This document shows, piece after piece, positions 1-5,981 of a DNA stretch of 5,981 nt. The translations under genes were made by a program, and so were the position numbers. Source of the stretch: Bacteroidetes bacterium UBA4416 (GTDB lineage Bacteria > Bacteroidota > Bacteroidia > B-17B0 > Aurantibacillaceae); the NCBI GenBank assembly GCA_002390745.1, contig DGQK01000070.1, positions 1 to 5,981 on the forward strand, given 5' to 3'. The notes beneath the pieces are model-generated. The model was not told the DNA's origin and made no database searches. It was given only the letters and a program-made list of their open reading frames with translations. Each line of letters begins with the position of its first letter. The first letter of the stretch is position 1.

Positions 1-51
1 TTGTGCTTTTAGACAGCTGCGATCGGCCCCCTAAGAACTACGCACGAAATA

Positions 52-83
52 TTTTAATCACGCTGTTCTGATTGTTATCTTTG
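52..83 (+). promoter_or_regulatory. Possible Bacteroidota-type promoter before the first gene
   Basis: TATCTTTG at 76-83 matches the Bacteroidota -7 consensus TAnnTTTG exactly. Twenty bases upstream is TTTT (52-55), a weak match to the -33 TTTG. Transcription would begin a few bases before the ATG at 92 and give a nearly leaderless message. The alternative is that this stretch is the coding sequence of a signal peptide and the match is chance. Confidence 0.35.
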
Positions 84-91
84 GCATATCC

Positions 92-589
92 ATGATGCAA
101 GCCCAATCAGCCGAAGTATTCAGGCAACAGATTCAATCATTATTTGAGGATGCTTCTCTGGATGTTAATGAATGGTTATTCTTGGCAGAAAAGGCGCAGG
201 CTCATACCTACCACACTTCAGGAGAAGAGGCCATCGCCTGGTACCGGAATGCTATGCTGATCTACGATTTTCTTGAGAAGAGGGAACAACAGCCTTTCCT
301 GAGCCGGATTTATGTACGGCTGAATATTATTAAAATCTACGGCCCCAATCATGCACAAAGCATACCTTTCCAGGATGAGATTAAGGCATGGGTCATGAAG
401 GACTTACCAGAAGATGCGGAACAATTAGAAACAGAAAGCAGGCAATGGGTGCAGCTGCCAATTGAACGCATCCGCGAATTGAGGCTGTTGAAAATGAAGT
501 TGGAAGTAGCGCAGCAGTTGGAGGAAAAAGGTATCGCTCTTCCTGACACACTGCTTGCTCTCATCCCTTTAAAAGCGCTGCTGCCCTGA
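92..589 (+). CDS. Hypothetical protein, probably exported, helix-rich (165 aa)
   Basis: I do not recognise the family. The 165-residue product is cysteine-free and looks almost entirely alpha-helical, with amphipathic stretches around residues 5-20, 44-65 and 122-147 and a hydrophobic, leucine-rich end (LLALIPLKALLP). The segment near residues 44-65 (EEAIAWYRNAMLIYDFLEK) resembles one helix pair of a TPR-like fold, but no full repeat is convincing. ATG codons at 92 and 95 are the only good starts. However, the frame stays open back to 35, and the codons just upstream encode a hydrophobic run (AVLIVIFGIS) that leads into MMQAQ-S. That looks like the core and cleavage site of a Bacteroidota signal peptide, so the true start may lie further upstream, or a frameshift may have cut it off. 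An exact TAnnTTTG element at 76-83 instead supports a nearly leaderless start at 92. The gene converges on the minus-strand fragment at 629-838. I am fairly sure it is coding, unsure of the 5' end, and cannot assign a function. Confidence 0.68.
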   Translation: MMQAQSAEVFRQQIQSLFEDASLDVNEWLFLAEKAQAHTYHTSGEEAIAWYRNAMLIYDFLEKREQQPFLSRIYVRLNIIKIYGPNHAQSIPFQDEIKAWVMKDLPEDAEQLETESRQWVQLPIERIRELRLLKMKLEVAQQLEEKGIALPDTLLALIPLKALLP

Positions 590-628
590 TGACATCTTCC
601 GGGAGCACAACCATCTAAGCATACATCT
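590..628. other. Convergent junction without visible terminator
   Basis: The 39 bases between the stop of the first gene and the stop of the minus-strand fragment show no GC-rich hairpin with a T run in either direction. Transcripts from the two sides may run into each other here, or termination is factor-dependent. Confidence 0.4.
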
Positions 629-838
629 CTATTTAAAATTCAATCTGTCTTTGAGTGTGCTGTAATTGCTTGCTTCGCGCATTTTCGCAGCCAGGATAGG
701 AATGATGAATTCTTGCGGCTGCAAATTGAATTTCTGTGACGCGTTGTTGAAGGCCTGGAGCCCGAAGGTAACCTGCTTTTCGTAAACAATGATGCTGTAC
801 GTTAAACGGAAGAACGCAACCTGATCAATTGCTGCTTT
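629..838 (-). pseudogene. 3' fragment of an unidentified gene (69 codons, no start)
   Basis: On the minus strand a frame is open from just after a TAA (839-841) to a TAG stop (629-631) and encodes 69 residues with no ATG, GTG or TTG near its beginning. The translation is strongly protein-like. It starts KAAIDQVAFFRLTYSI, continues VTFGLQAFNNASQKFNLQ and ends PILAAKMREASNYSTLKDRLNFK. Its codons (TTC, ATC, AAC, CAG, AGC preferred) match those of the neighbouring genes. The first ATG falls near residue 53 of the frame, too late for a meaningful product. It overlaps the last 14 bases of the DUF1028 gene in another frame and follows it on the same strand. The simplest reading is the C-terminal remnant of a gene whose 5' part was lost or replaced when the upstream gene took its present position. 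A very rare start codon such as ATT cannot be excluded. I do not recognise the family. Confidence 0.45.
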
Positions 839-1835
839 TTACAAAAGCCCTGGGGCTGAGATCGCCCAGCCGGATCCAGTATAGCCCTTCTTCCAGGGAG
901 CTGACGTCGATGCTGAGTGTATTGCCAAAGCAGGTAGTGTTCAAAACCTTTCTGCCCAGCATATCAGAGATCGTTACAGTCAGCTTTACCAGGGCTTCCG
1001 TACGGATCAGGAGCTGATCGCTGGCCGGGTTCGGATAAAGGGCCCAGGCCAGATCCTGGCTTTTGCTCATATCGTGCACGGAAGCTGCATTACAGGAGCG
1101 TAACTGGTTGAAGAGCTTTTGCAAGGAGTCGATGGGTTCGCGTTTGTCGCCGTCGTTTGTGATCACACCCAGATTTAATGATGGGTTTGCGTAAGGATCG
1201 TTTCGCTTTGAAACTTTCAGGAAGGAGAATAAAGACGAGGTATTATTTGCAGAACAACGCGTATCGGCGCCTACCATTTTTGCTCCCTGCAAGGCTGCCA
1301 TCAGGCGGCAGGCCAGGTCGCCTTGCGTGTTTCGGAAGTTGTTTTCCATGTTGCTCAGCACCTGGGGACCTAGCAGGATATTACCCTGAATAGAATAATA
1401 AAAGCCATTGATGTGGCCTGTAATGTGATTTTTATAATTGACAGCGTTGGTACCGGTGTGAGCGGCAGCACTGGGCTGTTGACCGCTGAATCCCACGATG
1501 CCGTACTGCCGTGCGGAGGGATCGGCAGCGACATCGTTGGCAATGAGCCAGCTGATGATCTGAGCAGGTGTATTTCCGGCCCGCATGCGGGCCCTCGCGT
1601 TAGTTTGATTGCCTTGCAGGTACGAAGCCTGCGTATTGATAGCGCCTGTATCCGAGAGTAGCTGGCATATAAAGGTAGGGTCGCTGATACCGGCCTGATT
1701 CAGGTCTACACAAGAGGCTCCTGCGCCCCCCACTTCCCTCGTGAGCGAGTCGAGGCCTACGATCGAAAACGTGTCCTGTGCGCTTACCTGAACAGACAAG
1801 GTTACACACACGAGTATACTGTAAATTGCTTTCAT
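825..1835 (-). CDS. Secreted DUF1028 protein with T9SS type A sorting domain
   Basis: The 336-residue product is predicted to be exported and secreted or surface-attached through the type IX system. Residues 1-20 form a signal peptide (MKAIYSILVCVTLSVQVSAQ) with probable cleavage after SAQ or SA. Residues 21-246 match DUF1028, an uncharacterised family with an Ntn-hydrolase-like fold. Visible hallmarks are the opening DTFSIVGLDS, ARQYGIVGFSGQ (108-119), SIQGNILLGPQVL (148-160) and the final EPIDSLQKLFNQL. Residues about 266-333 form the T9SS C-terminal domain: LYPNPASDQLLI, SDMLGRKVL, LEEGLYWIRL and the end AFVK. Six cysteines lie outside the signal peptide (42, 57, 176, 194, 248, 302) and could form disulfides after export. 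The ATG at 1835 is preceded by an in-frame stop, so the start is firm. No enzymatic activity is established for the family; a hydrolytic role is inferred from the fold only. The domain assignments are confident, the function is not. Confidence 0.9.
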   Translation of the reverse strand: MKAIYSILVCVTLSVQVSAQDTFSIVGLDSLTREVGGAGASCVDLNQAGISDPTFICQLLSDTGAINTQASYLQGNQTNARARMRAGNTPAQIISWLIANDVAADPSARQYGIVGFSGQQPSAAAHTGTNAVNYKNHITGHINGFYYSIQGNILLGPQVLSNMENNFRNTQGDLACRLMAALQGAKMVGADTRCSANNTSSLFSFLKVSKRNDPYANPSLNLGVITNDGDKREPIDSLQKLFNQLRSCNAASVHDMSKSQDLAWALYPNPASDQLLIRTEALVKLTVTISDMLGRKVLNTTCFGNTLSIDVSSLEEGLYWIRLGDLSPRAFVKSSN

Positions 1836-2010
1836 AAGATTTATTCAAATAAAGCAATGATACAGAAAGGAGAGGAGTTGGCTTCATTTTTTACGGCCAT
1901 AAAATAGTCATCATAGCACTCCTAAGCGTCAAAACATCGCCCGCAGGCCCTGTAATTCCTACTGAAAACAGATTAATCCCGTATCACTATTCTGAAAATG
2001 AAGACGAGAC

Positions 2011-2041
2011 TTTGTAAATTGAAATTTATTTTTTTTACAAA
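2011..2041. repeat. Perfect 8-bp inverted repeat, possible operator
   Basis: TTTGTAAA (2011-2018) and its exact reverse complement TTTACAAA (2034-2041) flank a 15-base AT-rich spacer. The arm centres are 23 bases apart, about two DNA turns, which would suit a dimeric regulator. It lies roughly 180 bases upstream of the DUF1028 start. In such AT-rich sequence a chance origin is quite possible, and a weak RNA hairpin is the other alternative. Confidence 0.35.
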
Positions 2042-2150
2042 CACATCCGCATCCGGCCCAACTGAAGTCTTGCATGGATAGCTAATTTTCCACGCCGAAG
2101 GTTGAATCTTGTGTGGCGCAATTCAGAGCCTTATTATTTGCATGACTTAT

Positions 2151-2175
2151 TAAAAACAACGTGTACCGTGCTGTT
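2151..2175 (-). terminator. Weak possible terminator after gatB
   Basis: Read on the minus strand, AACAGC (2175-2170) can pair with GTTGTT (2160-2155) across a 9-base loop, including one G-U pair, and is followed by a short T run and AATAA. It lies about 10 bases past the gatB stop, where a terminator would be expected. The stem is short and the T tract poor, so this is tentative. Confidence 0.25.
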
Positions 2176-2185
2176 GGCGTGCAGG

Positions 2186-3637
2186 CTATTTTTCCAAAGC
2201 TTCTTTCACCAGTTGATTGGCCATTTTCGGGTCGGTCTTTCCTCTACCGGCTTTCATTACCTCACCTACGAATAAGCCCAGCAGGTTTGTTTTCCCGCCT
2301 TTGTAATCAGCTACCTTATCCGGATACTTCGCCAGCACCTGGTTGACAGTTTCCTGTAAAGCGCCGGTATCATTGCTTTGCAGAATGTCCAAACGCTCGG
2401 CAATGCCCAGTGGGGCATCGTTGGGATTGAGCATCAGCTCGGGGAATAATTTTTGTGTGGCAGCAGCATTGCTCACCTTGCCTTCATCGATCAGGGCGAT
2501 CAAACCGGCGATACTTTTCGGCGCCACCGGGAATTGCTCGATGGTCAGCGCATTTTCATTCAGGTAGGATTTGATGCTTCCCATCATCCAGTTGGCCGCC
2601 GCTTTATAATTTTTGGTATGCGTGGTCAGCTCGTTAAAATACAATGCAAGACCTTTTAAGTCTGTCAGGTTATACGCATCGTATTCGGAGAGCCCGTATT
2701 CTTTGGTGAATTTATTGAAGAGATCGGAAGGCAGCTCCGGCATGATGGCTTTTACTTTCTCAATATAGTCCTGCGTCACCATAACCGGCTGTAAATCCGG
2801 CTCCGGGAAGTAGCGGTAGTCGTTTGCATTCTCCTTGCTCCTTAAGGCAAAGGTAGAGCCGTTCACGGCATCGAAGCTGCGGGTTTCCCCGGCAATTTTT
2901 TCTCCTGCTTCAAGCAGGTCGATCTGGCGCTTGATCTCAAAATCAATAGCCCGCTGCACGTTGCGGAAAGAGTTCATATTTTTCACCTCCACTTTCTTGC
3001 CGTACTCTGTGGCGTCTTTCAGCATCACCGAAATATTGGCATCGCAGCGCAGAGAGCCTTCCTCCATATTGCCGTCGCAAATGTCGAGGTAGCGCACCAG
3101 CTTCCGGATCTCCGTCAGGTATACATACGCATCGTCGCCGCCCGTAAAATCAGGCTCCGTCACAATCTCCAGCAGCGGTGTACCGGCACGGTTCAAGTCA
3201 ATTAAAGATTCGAAAGGATCGATGTCGTGCATGCTTTTTCCGGCATCTTCCTCCATGTGTATGCGCGTGAGGTGGATGCGCTTTTCCGTTCCGTCTTTTA
3301 ATTTGATATCCACATAACCGCCGGTGCAGATCGGTGTTTTATCCTGGGTGATCTGGTAGCCTTTGGGTAAATCGGCGTAAAAATAATTCTTGCGGGCAAA
3401 CTGGTTTTCTTCACGGATCGTGGAATGCGTGGCAATGCCCAGCTTCACAGCAAACTCGATGGCGCGTTTATTCACTTTAGGCAAGGTGCCCGGATGCCCC
3501 AGCGTGATCACGCTCACATTCGTGTTCGGCATAGCGCCGTATTCAGCGATGTCGCTGCTGTACATTTTGGTTTTGGTCAGTAACTGGATGTGGCATTCCA
3601 AACCGATCACTGCTTTATATTTATCGTAAACGCTCAT
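2186..3637 (-). CDS. gatB: Asp-tRNA(Asn)/Glu-tRNA(Gln) amidotransferase subunit B
   Basis: GatB is the kinase and tRNA-binding subunit of the cytoplasmic GatCAB complex. It phosphorylates the side chain of Glu misacylated on tRNA-Gln, or Asp on tRNA-Asn, and the product is amidated with ammonia released by GatA. At 483 residues it has the usual family length. Hallmarks seen are GLECHIQLLTKTKMYSS (12-28), YADLPKGYQITQDKTPIC (87-104), HMEEDAGKSMHD (127-138) and DLNRAGTPLLEIVTEPD (147-163). From family structures, Glu14, His16, a Glu of the MEED motif and Glu157 are the likely metal and active-site ligands; all are present. The C-terminal third (about 335-483) is the helical, YqeY-like tRNA-binding region and ends in the conserved FVGEVMKAGRGKTDPKMAN. 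gatA and gatC are not in this window, so the gene is not in a gatCAB operon here. It lies 39 bases after the hydrolase gene on the same strand and may share its transcript. The ATG at 3637 is supported by the family N-terminus. Confidence 0.97.
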   Translation of the reverse strand: MSVYDKYKAVIGLECHIQLLTKTKMYSSDIAEYGAMPNTNVSVITLGHPGTLPKVNKRAIEFAVKLGIATHSTIREENQFARKNYFYADLPKGYQITQDKTPICTGGYVDIKLKDGTEKRIHLTRIHMEEDAGKSMHDIDPFESLIDLNRAGTPLLEIVTEPDFTGGDDAYVYLTEIRKLVRYLDICDGNMEEGSLRCDANISVMLKDATEYGKKVEVKNMNSFRNVQRAIDFEIKRQIDLLEAGEKIAGETRSFDAVNGSTFALRSKENANDYRYFPEPDLQPVMVTQDYIEKVKAIMPELPSDLFNKFTKEYGLSEYDAYNLTDLKGLALYFNELTTHTKNYKAAANWMMGSIKSYLNENALTIEQFPVAPKSIAGLIALIDEGKVSNAAATQKLFPELMLNPNDAPLGIAERLDILQSNDTGALQETVNQVLAKYPDKVADYKGGKTNLLGLFVGEVMKAGRGKTDPKMANQLVKEALEK

Positions 3638-3676
3638 GATTCGTCAAAAAATTCGAGGTGCTAAATTAGGTAAATT

Positions 3677-4999
3677 TTATTTAATAAACTTCGCCAGGTC
3701 GTCGATCACATATTGCGGGATATGGCCCGGGATCTCATATTCTGCGGGCTCCGAGCGGCGGTCGCCTTCCAGGAACAGGTGGTTGAGCTTAGGGTAGAGC
3801 ATGAACTGCACGTTGGGCTTGCCCGCCAGCTCTTTTTTCCAGGCGTTGAATTCTTTTTCCGGTACCTGGTAGTCTCTCGCGCCATTCATAATAAACACCG
3901 GGATCTTTAAGCCTTTGGCTGTTGCCGCCTGGTTGTAATTTAAGACACTTTTCCAGTAGTGGGCGCTGGCCCCCATGAGCATGCCTTTCGGTGTTTTGTC
4001 GCTCAGGGAAGGCGATTTGATTTTATCCACCATCCATTTCACAGAAGTGATCTGCATCTGCTCGGCATTGGAGATCGTATCGTTGAGCATGGCAATGTAT
4101 TCCACCTGCTGGGGGATAATGTCTACCAGGTTGGTAACAGGAGCTGCCATCATCACAATGCCTTTTATCTCCGGGCAAAGCTCTGCGATCTTCGGCGCGC
4201 ACATGGCACCCTGGCTGTGGCCTACAATGTAGATCCGGTTCAGGTCAATGAAGCTGAACAGCCTCGCCGTTTTCACCGCATCGACGGCATCATATACCGT
4301 TTCCTCATAGATCGTGAGGTTGTCGTTCAGTACTTTGGAGTCGTATTGATAGGCAAAGGTGCGTTTGTCGTAGCGAAGGCTCGCAATGCCTTGCTGAGCC
4401 AGCCCTTGTGCCAGGTCGCGGAAAGGTTTGTTAGGGCCAAGCGTTTCGTCGCGGTCGGCCGGGCCGGAGCCATGCACGAAAATAACGAGTGGCGACTTTT
4501 GCTTACTGGTATCGCCAAAGGCGATATTGGCGCCCAGCGTGAGGCCGTCACGCGTTTTCACGCTGGTAGTGAGATCGGTTACTTCTGCAAAGCCTTTGTA
4601 GCCGCGTAACTGGAAGAAGGGCGTTTCGGTGTAGGTATCGAAGGCCAGGTCTTCGATCTTACCTTTAGGATTGAAGACGATGTAGAGGGTCTGCTTTTCT
4701 GCGGCGAACTGCAGGGCCATCGCTATTCTTTTTTTGAATCCGTTGTCTTCCTCATCGATACGGATCAGCTCTTTCGGGCTTCCGAATTCCGACAGGTCTT
4801 TTTTGTACTGCTCCTGCTGGGCATAAGTCACCAGCTTCAGGATGCCGGTGGTGTCGAACAGTGCATCGATCTTTGCGTAATCTTTGCTTTTCAGGTGATT
4901 GAAAATTTGCCTGGATATGGCCTCCGGTGTTTGTGCCTTGATTTTCAGGACGAAAAACAATAGCAGCAGGGCGATTATTCTAAAGTGTAAAACGCGCAT
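3677..4999 (-). CDS. Exported DUF3887 and alpha/beta-hydrolase fusion protein
   Basis: The 440-residue product carries a signal peptide at about 1-22 (hydrophobic core IIALLLLFFVL, then KIKAQ-T) and no lipobox cysteine, so it is probably periplasmic. Residues about 26-120 resemble DUF3887, a small domain often found ahead of hydrolase domains. Residues about 140-440 form an alpha/beta-hydrolase fold. The oxyanion-side motif VIFVHGSGPADRDE is at 172-185, followed by LRYDKRT (208-214). The nucleophile elbow GHSQG contains Ser262. The likely acid is Asp376 in NGARDYQVP, and the likely base is His407 in KLNHLF, so a complete Ser-Asp-His triad is visible. This supports an esterase, thioesterase or peptidase-like hydrolase; the substrate cannot be told from sequence. 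It is divergent from dnaG (33 bases between start codons) and ends 39 bases before gatB, possibly cotranscribed with it. The ATG at 4999 is chosen because it gives a complete signal peptide. Confidence 0.9.
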   Translation of the reverse strand: MRVLHFRIIALLLLFFVLKIKAQTPEAISRQIFNHLKSKDYAKIDALFDTTGILKLVTYAQQEQYKKDLSEFGSPKELIRIDEEDNGFKKRIAMALQFAAEKQTLYIVFNPKGKIEDLAFDTYTETPFFQLRGYKGFAEVTDLTTSVKTRDGLTLGANIAFGDTSKQKSPLVIFVHGSGPADRDETLGPNKPFRDLAQGLAQQGIASLRYDKRTFAYQYDSKVLNDNLTIYEETVYDAVDAVKTARLFSFIDLNRIYIVGHSQGAMCAPKIAELCPEIKGIVMMAAPVTNLVDIIPQQVEYIAMLNDTISNAEQMQITSVKWMVDKIKSPSLSDKTPKGMLMGASAHYWKSVLNYNQAATAKGLKIPVFIMNGARDYQVPEKEFNAWKKELAGKPNVQFMLYPKLNHLFLEGDRRSEPAEYEIPGHIPQYVIDDLAKFIK

Positions 5000-5032
5000 T
5001 TTGTGTATATTTATAGGGTAAATTTACGCTTT
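5000..5032. promoter_or_regulatory. Short divergent intergenic region, hydrolase/dnaG
   Basis: Only 33 bases, very AT-rich, separate the ATG of the hydrolase gene (minus) from the TTG of dnaG (plus). On the plus strand TATATTTA (5006-5013) and the palindrome TAAATTTA (5019-5026) each differ by one base from the Bacteroidota -7 element TAnnTTTG. TTTTG at 4999-5003 could be a -33 box for the second, but the spacing of 15 is short. At least part of each gene's promoter must overlap the opposite coding sequence. Confidence 0.3.
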
Positions 5033-5981
5033 TTGATCCCTAAATTCACCATAGATAAAATTATTGATGCCGCCCGCGTGGAAGAGGTCATCGGCGATTT
5101 TATTACGCTGAAAAAACGGGGCGCTAACCTGCTCGGACTTTGCCCTTTTCACGGCGAGAAATCACCTTCGTTTACGGTATCTCCCGCTAAGGGGATCTAT
5201 AAATGCTTCGGCTGCGGGAAGTCGGGCACGGCCGTGAATTTTATCATGGACCACGAAAGCCTCAGCTATCCTGAAGCGTTGAAGTACCTGGCCAACAAGT
5301 ACGGGATCGAAGTGGTGGAGAAGGAAGTGAGCGTAGAGGAAAAAGCCTTGCAAAACGAGAAGGAAAGTCTCTACATCGTGATGCAGTACGCCCAGAAATA
5401 TTTCACGGACCTGTTACTCAACGACGACCTGGGCCGCTCCGTCGGGCTTGGCTATTTCAAGGAGCGTGGCTTCACGCAAGCCATCATCGATAAATTCAAC
5501 CTGGGCTATAGCTCCGATGAGCGCCGCAAATTTTCGGAAACAGCGGTGAAGAACGGCTACAAGCCCGAGTACCTGGTAAAGACCGGGATGTCTATCCTGT
5601 CCAATAACCACGTAGAAGGAACGCCGATCACGGTGGCCGATATTTTCGACCGCTATACCGGGCGCGTGATGTTCCCGATCCATAATATTTCCGGGAAGGT
5701 GATCGGCTTTGGTGGCCGCATCCTCACCAGCGATAAGAAGATGGCGAAGTACATCAACTCGCCGCAAACCGATATTTACGATAAGAGTAAAACGCTCTAT
5801 GGCCTCTTCCAGGCCAAGAAAATGATCATCCAGGAAGATAACTGCTTCCTGGTGGAAGGATATACCGATGTGATCTCCATGCATCAATCGGGCATCGAAA
5901 ATGTAGTGGCTTCTTCCGGTACGTCTTTAACGGTAGACCAGATCAAGCTTATTCACCGCTTCACCAAAAATATTACGATCC
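5033..5981 (+). CDS. dnaG: DNA primase, 5' part (cut by window edge)
   Basis: DnaG makes the RNA primers for the replication fork. The first 316 codons are present, about half of a normal primase, and the frame is still open at the right edge. Residues 31-65 form the CHC2-type zinc-binding domain: Cys37, His40, Cys58 and Cys61 in LCPFHGEKSPSFTVSP and IYKCFGCGKSG. The catalytic core follows, with RVMFPIHNISGKVIGFGGRI (211-230) and KYINSPQTDIYDKSKTLYGL (239-258). The TOPRIM domain begins with CFLVEGYTDVISMHQSGI (271-288), where Glu275 is the expected metal-linked acidic residue, and continues into VVASSGTSLT. The missing part should hold the rest of TOPRIM and the helicase-binding C-terminus. 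No ATG fits: TTG at 5033 gives (M)IPKFTIDKIIDAARVEEVIG, which matches the usual primase N-terminus. An in-frame GTG at 5003 would add ten unconserved residues. The gene is divergent from the hydrolase gene. Confidence 0.96.
   Translation, partial: MIPKFTIDKIIDAARVEEVIGDFITLKKRGANLLGLCPFHGEKSPSFTVSPAKGIYKCFGCGKSGTAVNFIMDHESLSYPEALKYLANKYGIEVVEKEVSVEEKALQNEKESLYIVMQYAQKYFTDLLLNDDLGRSVGLGYFKERGFTQAIIDKFNLGYSSDERRKFSETAVKNGYKPEYLVKTGMSILSNNHVEGTPITVADIFDRYTGRVMFPIHNISGKVIGFGGRILTSDKKMAKYINSPQTDIYDKSKTLYGLFQAKKMIIQEDNCFLVEGYTDVISMHQSGIENVVASSGTSLTVDQIKLIHRFTKNITI

Larger units (their letters stand above)
1836..2185. other. Gene-free AT-rich spacer upstream of the DUF1028 gene
   Basis: This 350-base spacer separates two minus-strand genes, the 3' end of gatB and the 5' end of the DUF1028 gene. 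I see no credible reading frame, tRNA or known RNA motif on either strand. It must hold the promoter of the DUF1028 gene, but no good match to TTTG-N19-TAnnTTTG is present. The nearest is TATCATTG (minus strand, 1862-1855), with one mismatch and no convincing -33 box. It also contains the inverted repeat at 2011-2041, the possible terminator at 2151-2175, and a loose direct similarity between GAAGTCTTGCATGG (2064-2077) and GAATCTTGTGTGG (2104-2116). Confidence 0.6.

Noticed and set aside
349..564. Minus-strand open frame of 71 codons
   Set aside because: It is antisense to the first gene and rich in Ser and Cys in a way typical of shadows; the plus-strand frame is longer and more protein-like.
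1178..1661. Two plus-strand open frames (1178-1393 and 1413-1661)
   Set aside because: Both are antisense to the DUF1028 gene, with low-complexity translations and no start context.
1600..1887. Minus-strand open frame of 95 codons overlapping the 5' end of the DUF1028 gene
   Set aside because: It reads the same DNA in another frame. The competing frame has a signal peptide and clear domain matches, while this one has an Arg-rich translation with no features.
1895..1945. Possible minus-strand promoter (TTTTG followed by TATTTTAT) for the DUF1028 gene
   Set aside because: The -7 element has two mismatches and the spacing is long, so it cannot be told from background.
2064..2116. Imperfect direct repeat GAAGTCTTGCATGG / GAATCTTGTGTGG
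   Set aside because: There are only two short, imperfect copies about 40 bases apart; this is not above what chance would give in a spacer.
3959..4609. Plus-strand open frame of 216 codons
   Set aside because: It lies wholly opposite the hydrolase gene. Its translation is rich in His, Arg and Val without any domain logic, as expected for an antisense shadow of a GC-biased gene.
5414..5887. Minus-strand open frame of 157 codons
   Set aside because: It is antisense to the conserved primase core of dnaG and shows no recognisable motif.

Overview
The window looks like a chromosomal segment from a Bacteroidota bacterium, most likely a Chitinophagaceae-type member. The evidence is a protein with a classic type IX secretion (T9SS) C-terminal sorting domain, signal peptides that end in a '-AQ' motif, the DnaG N-terminus, and start regions without clear Shine-Dalgarno sequences. 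The family assignment is inferred from protein style, not from a search.

Layout, left to right. A plus-strand gene of unknown function (92-589) opens the window; its annotated start lies just downstream of codons that read like a signal peptide, so its true 5' end is uncertain. Next is a stretch without a complete gene (590-824). On the minus strand it holds the protein-like C-terminal tail of an unidentified, apparently decapitated gene (629-838). A minus-strand gene (825-1835) follows, encoding a secreted DUF1028 protein (Ntn-hydrolase-like fold) with a T9SS type A sorting domain. A roughly 350-base AT-rich spacer (1836-2185) carries a perfect 8-bp inverted repeat and a weak possible terminator for the next gene.

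The right half holds housekeeping genes. gatB (2186-3637, minus) encodes subunit B of the Asp/Glu-tRNA amidotransferase. It lies 39 bases downstream of a minus-strand gene for an exported DUF3887 plus alpha/beta-hydrolase protein (3677-4999), so the two may be cotranscribed. Only 33 bases away and divergent is the 5' half of dnaG (DNA primase), which starts with TTG at 5033 and runs off the right edge.

The genes do not form one pathway: gatB serves translation, dnaG serves replication, and the three or so exported proteins act in the envelope or outside the cell. I found no mobile element, CRISPR array, RNA gene or defence locus. The points most worth a second look are the unassigned 3' gene fragment, the possible frameshift in the signal peptide of the first gene, and the DUF1028-T9SS architecture.
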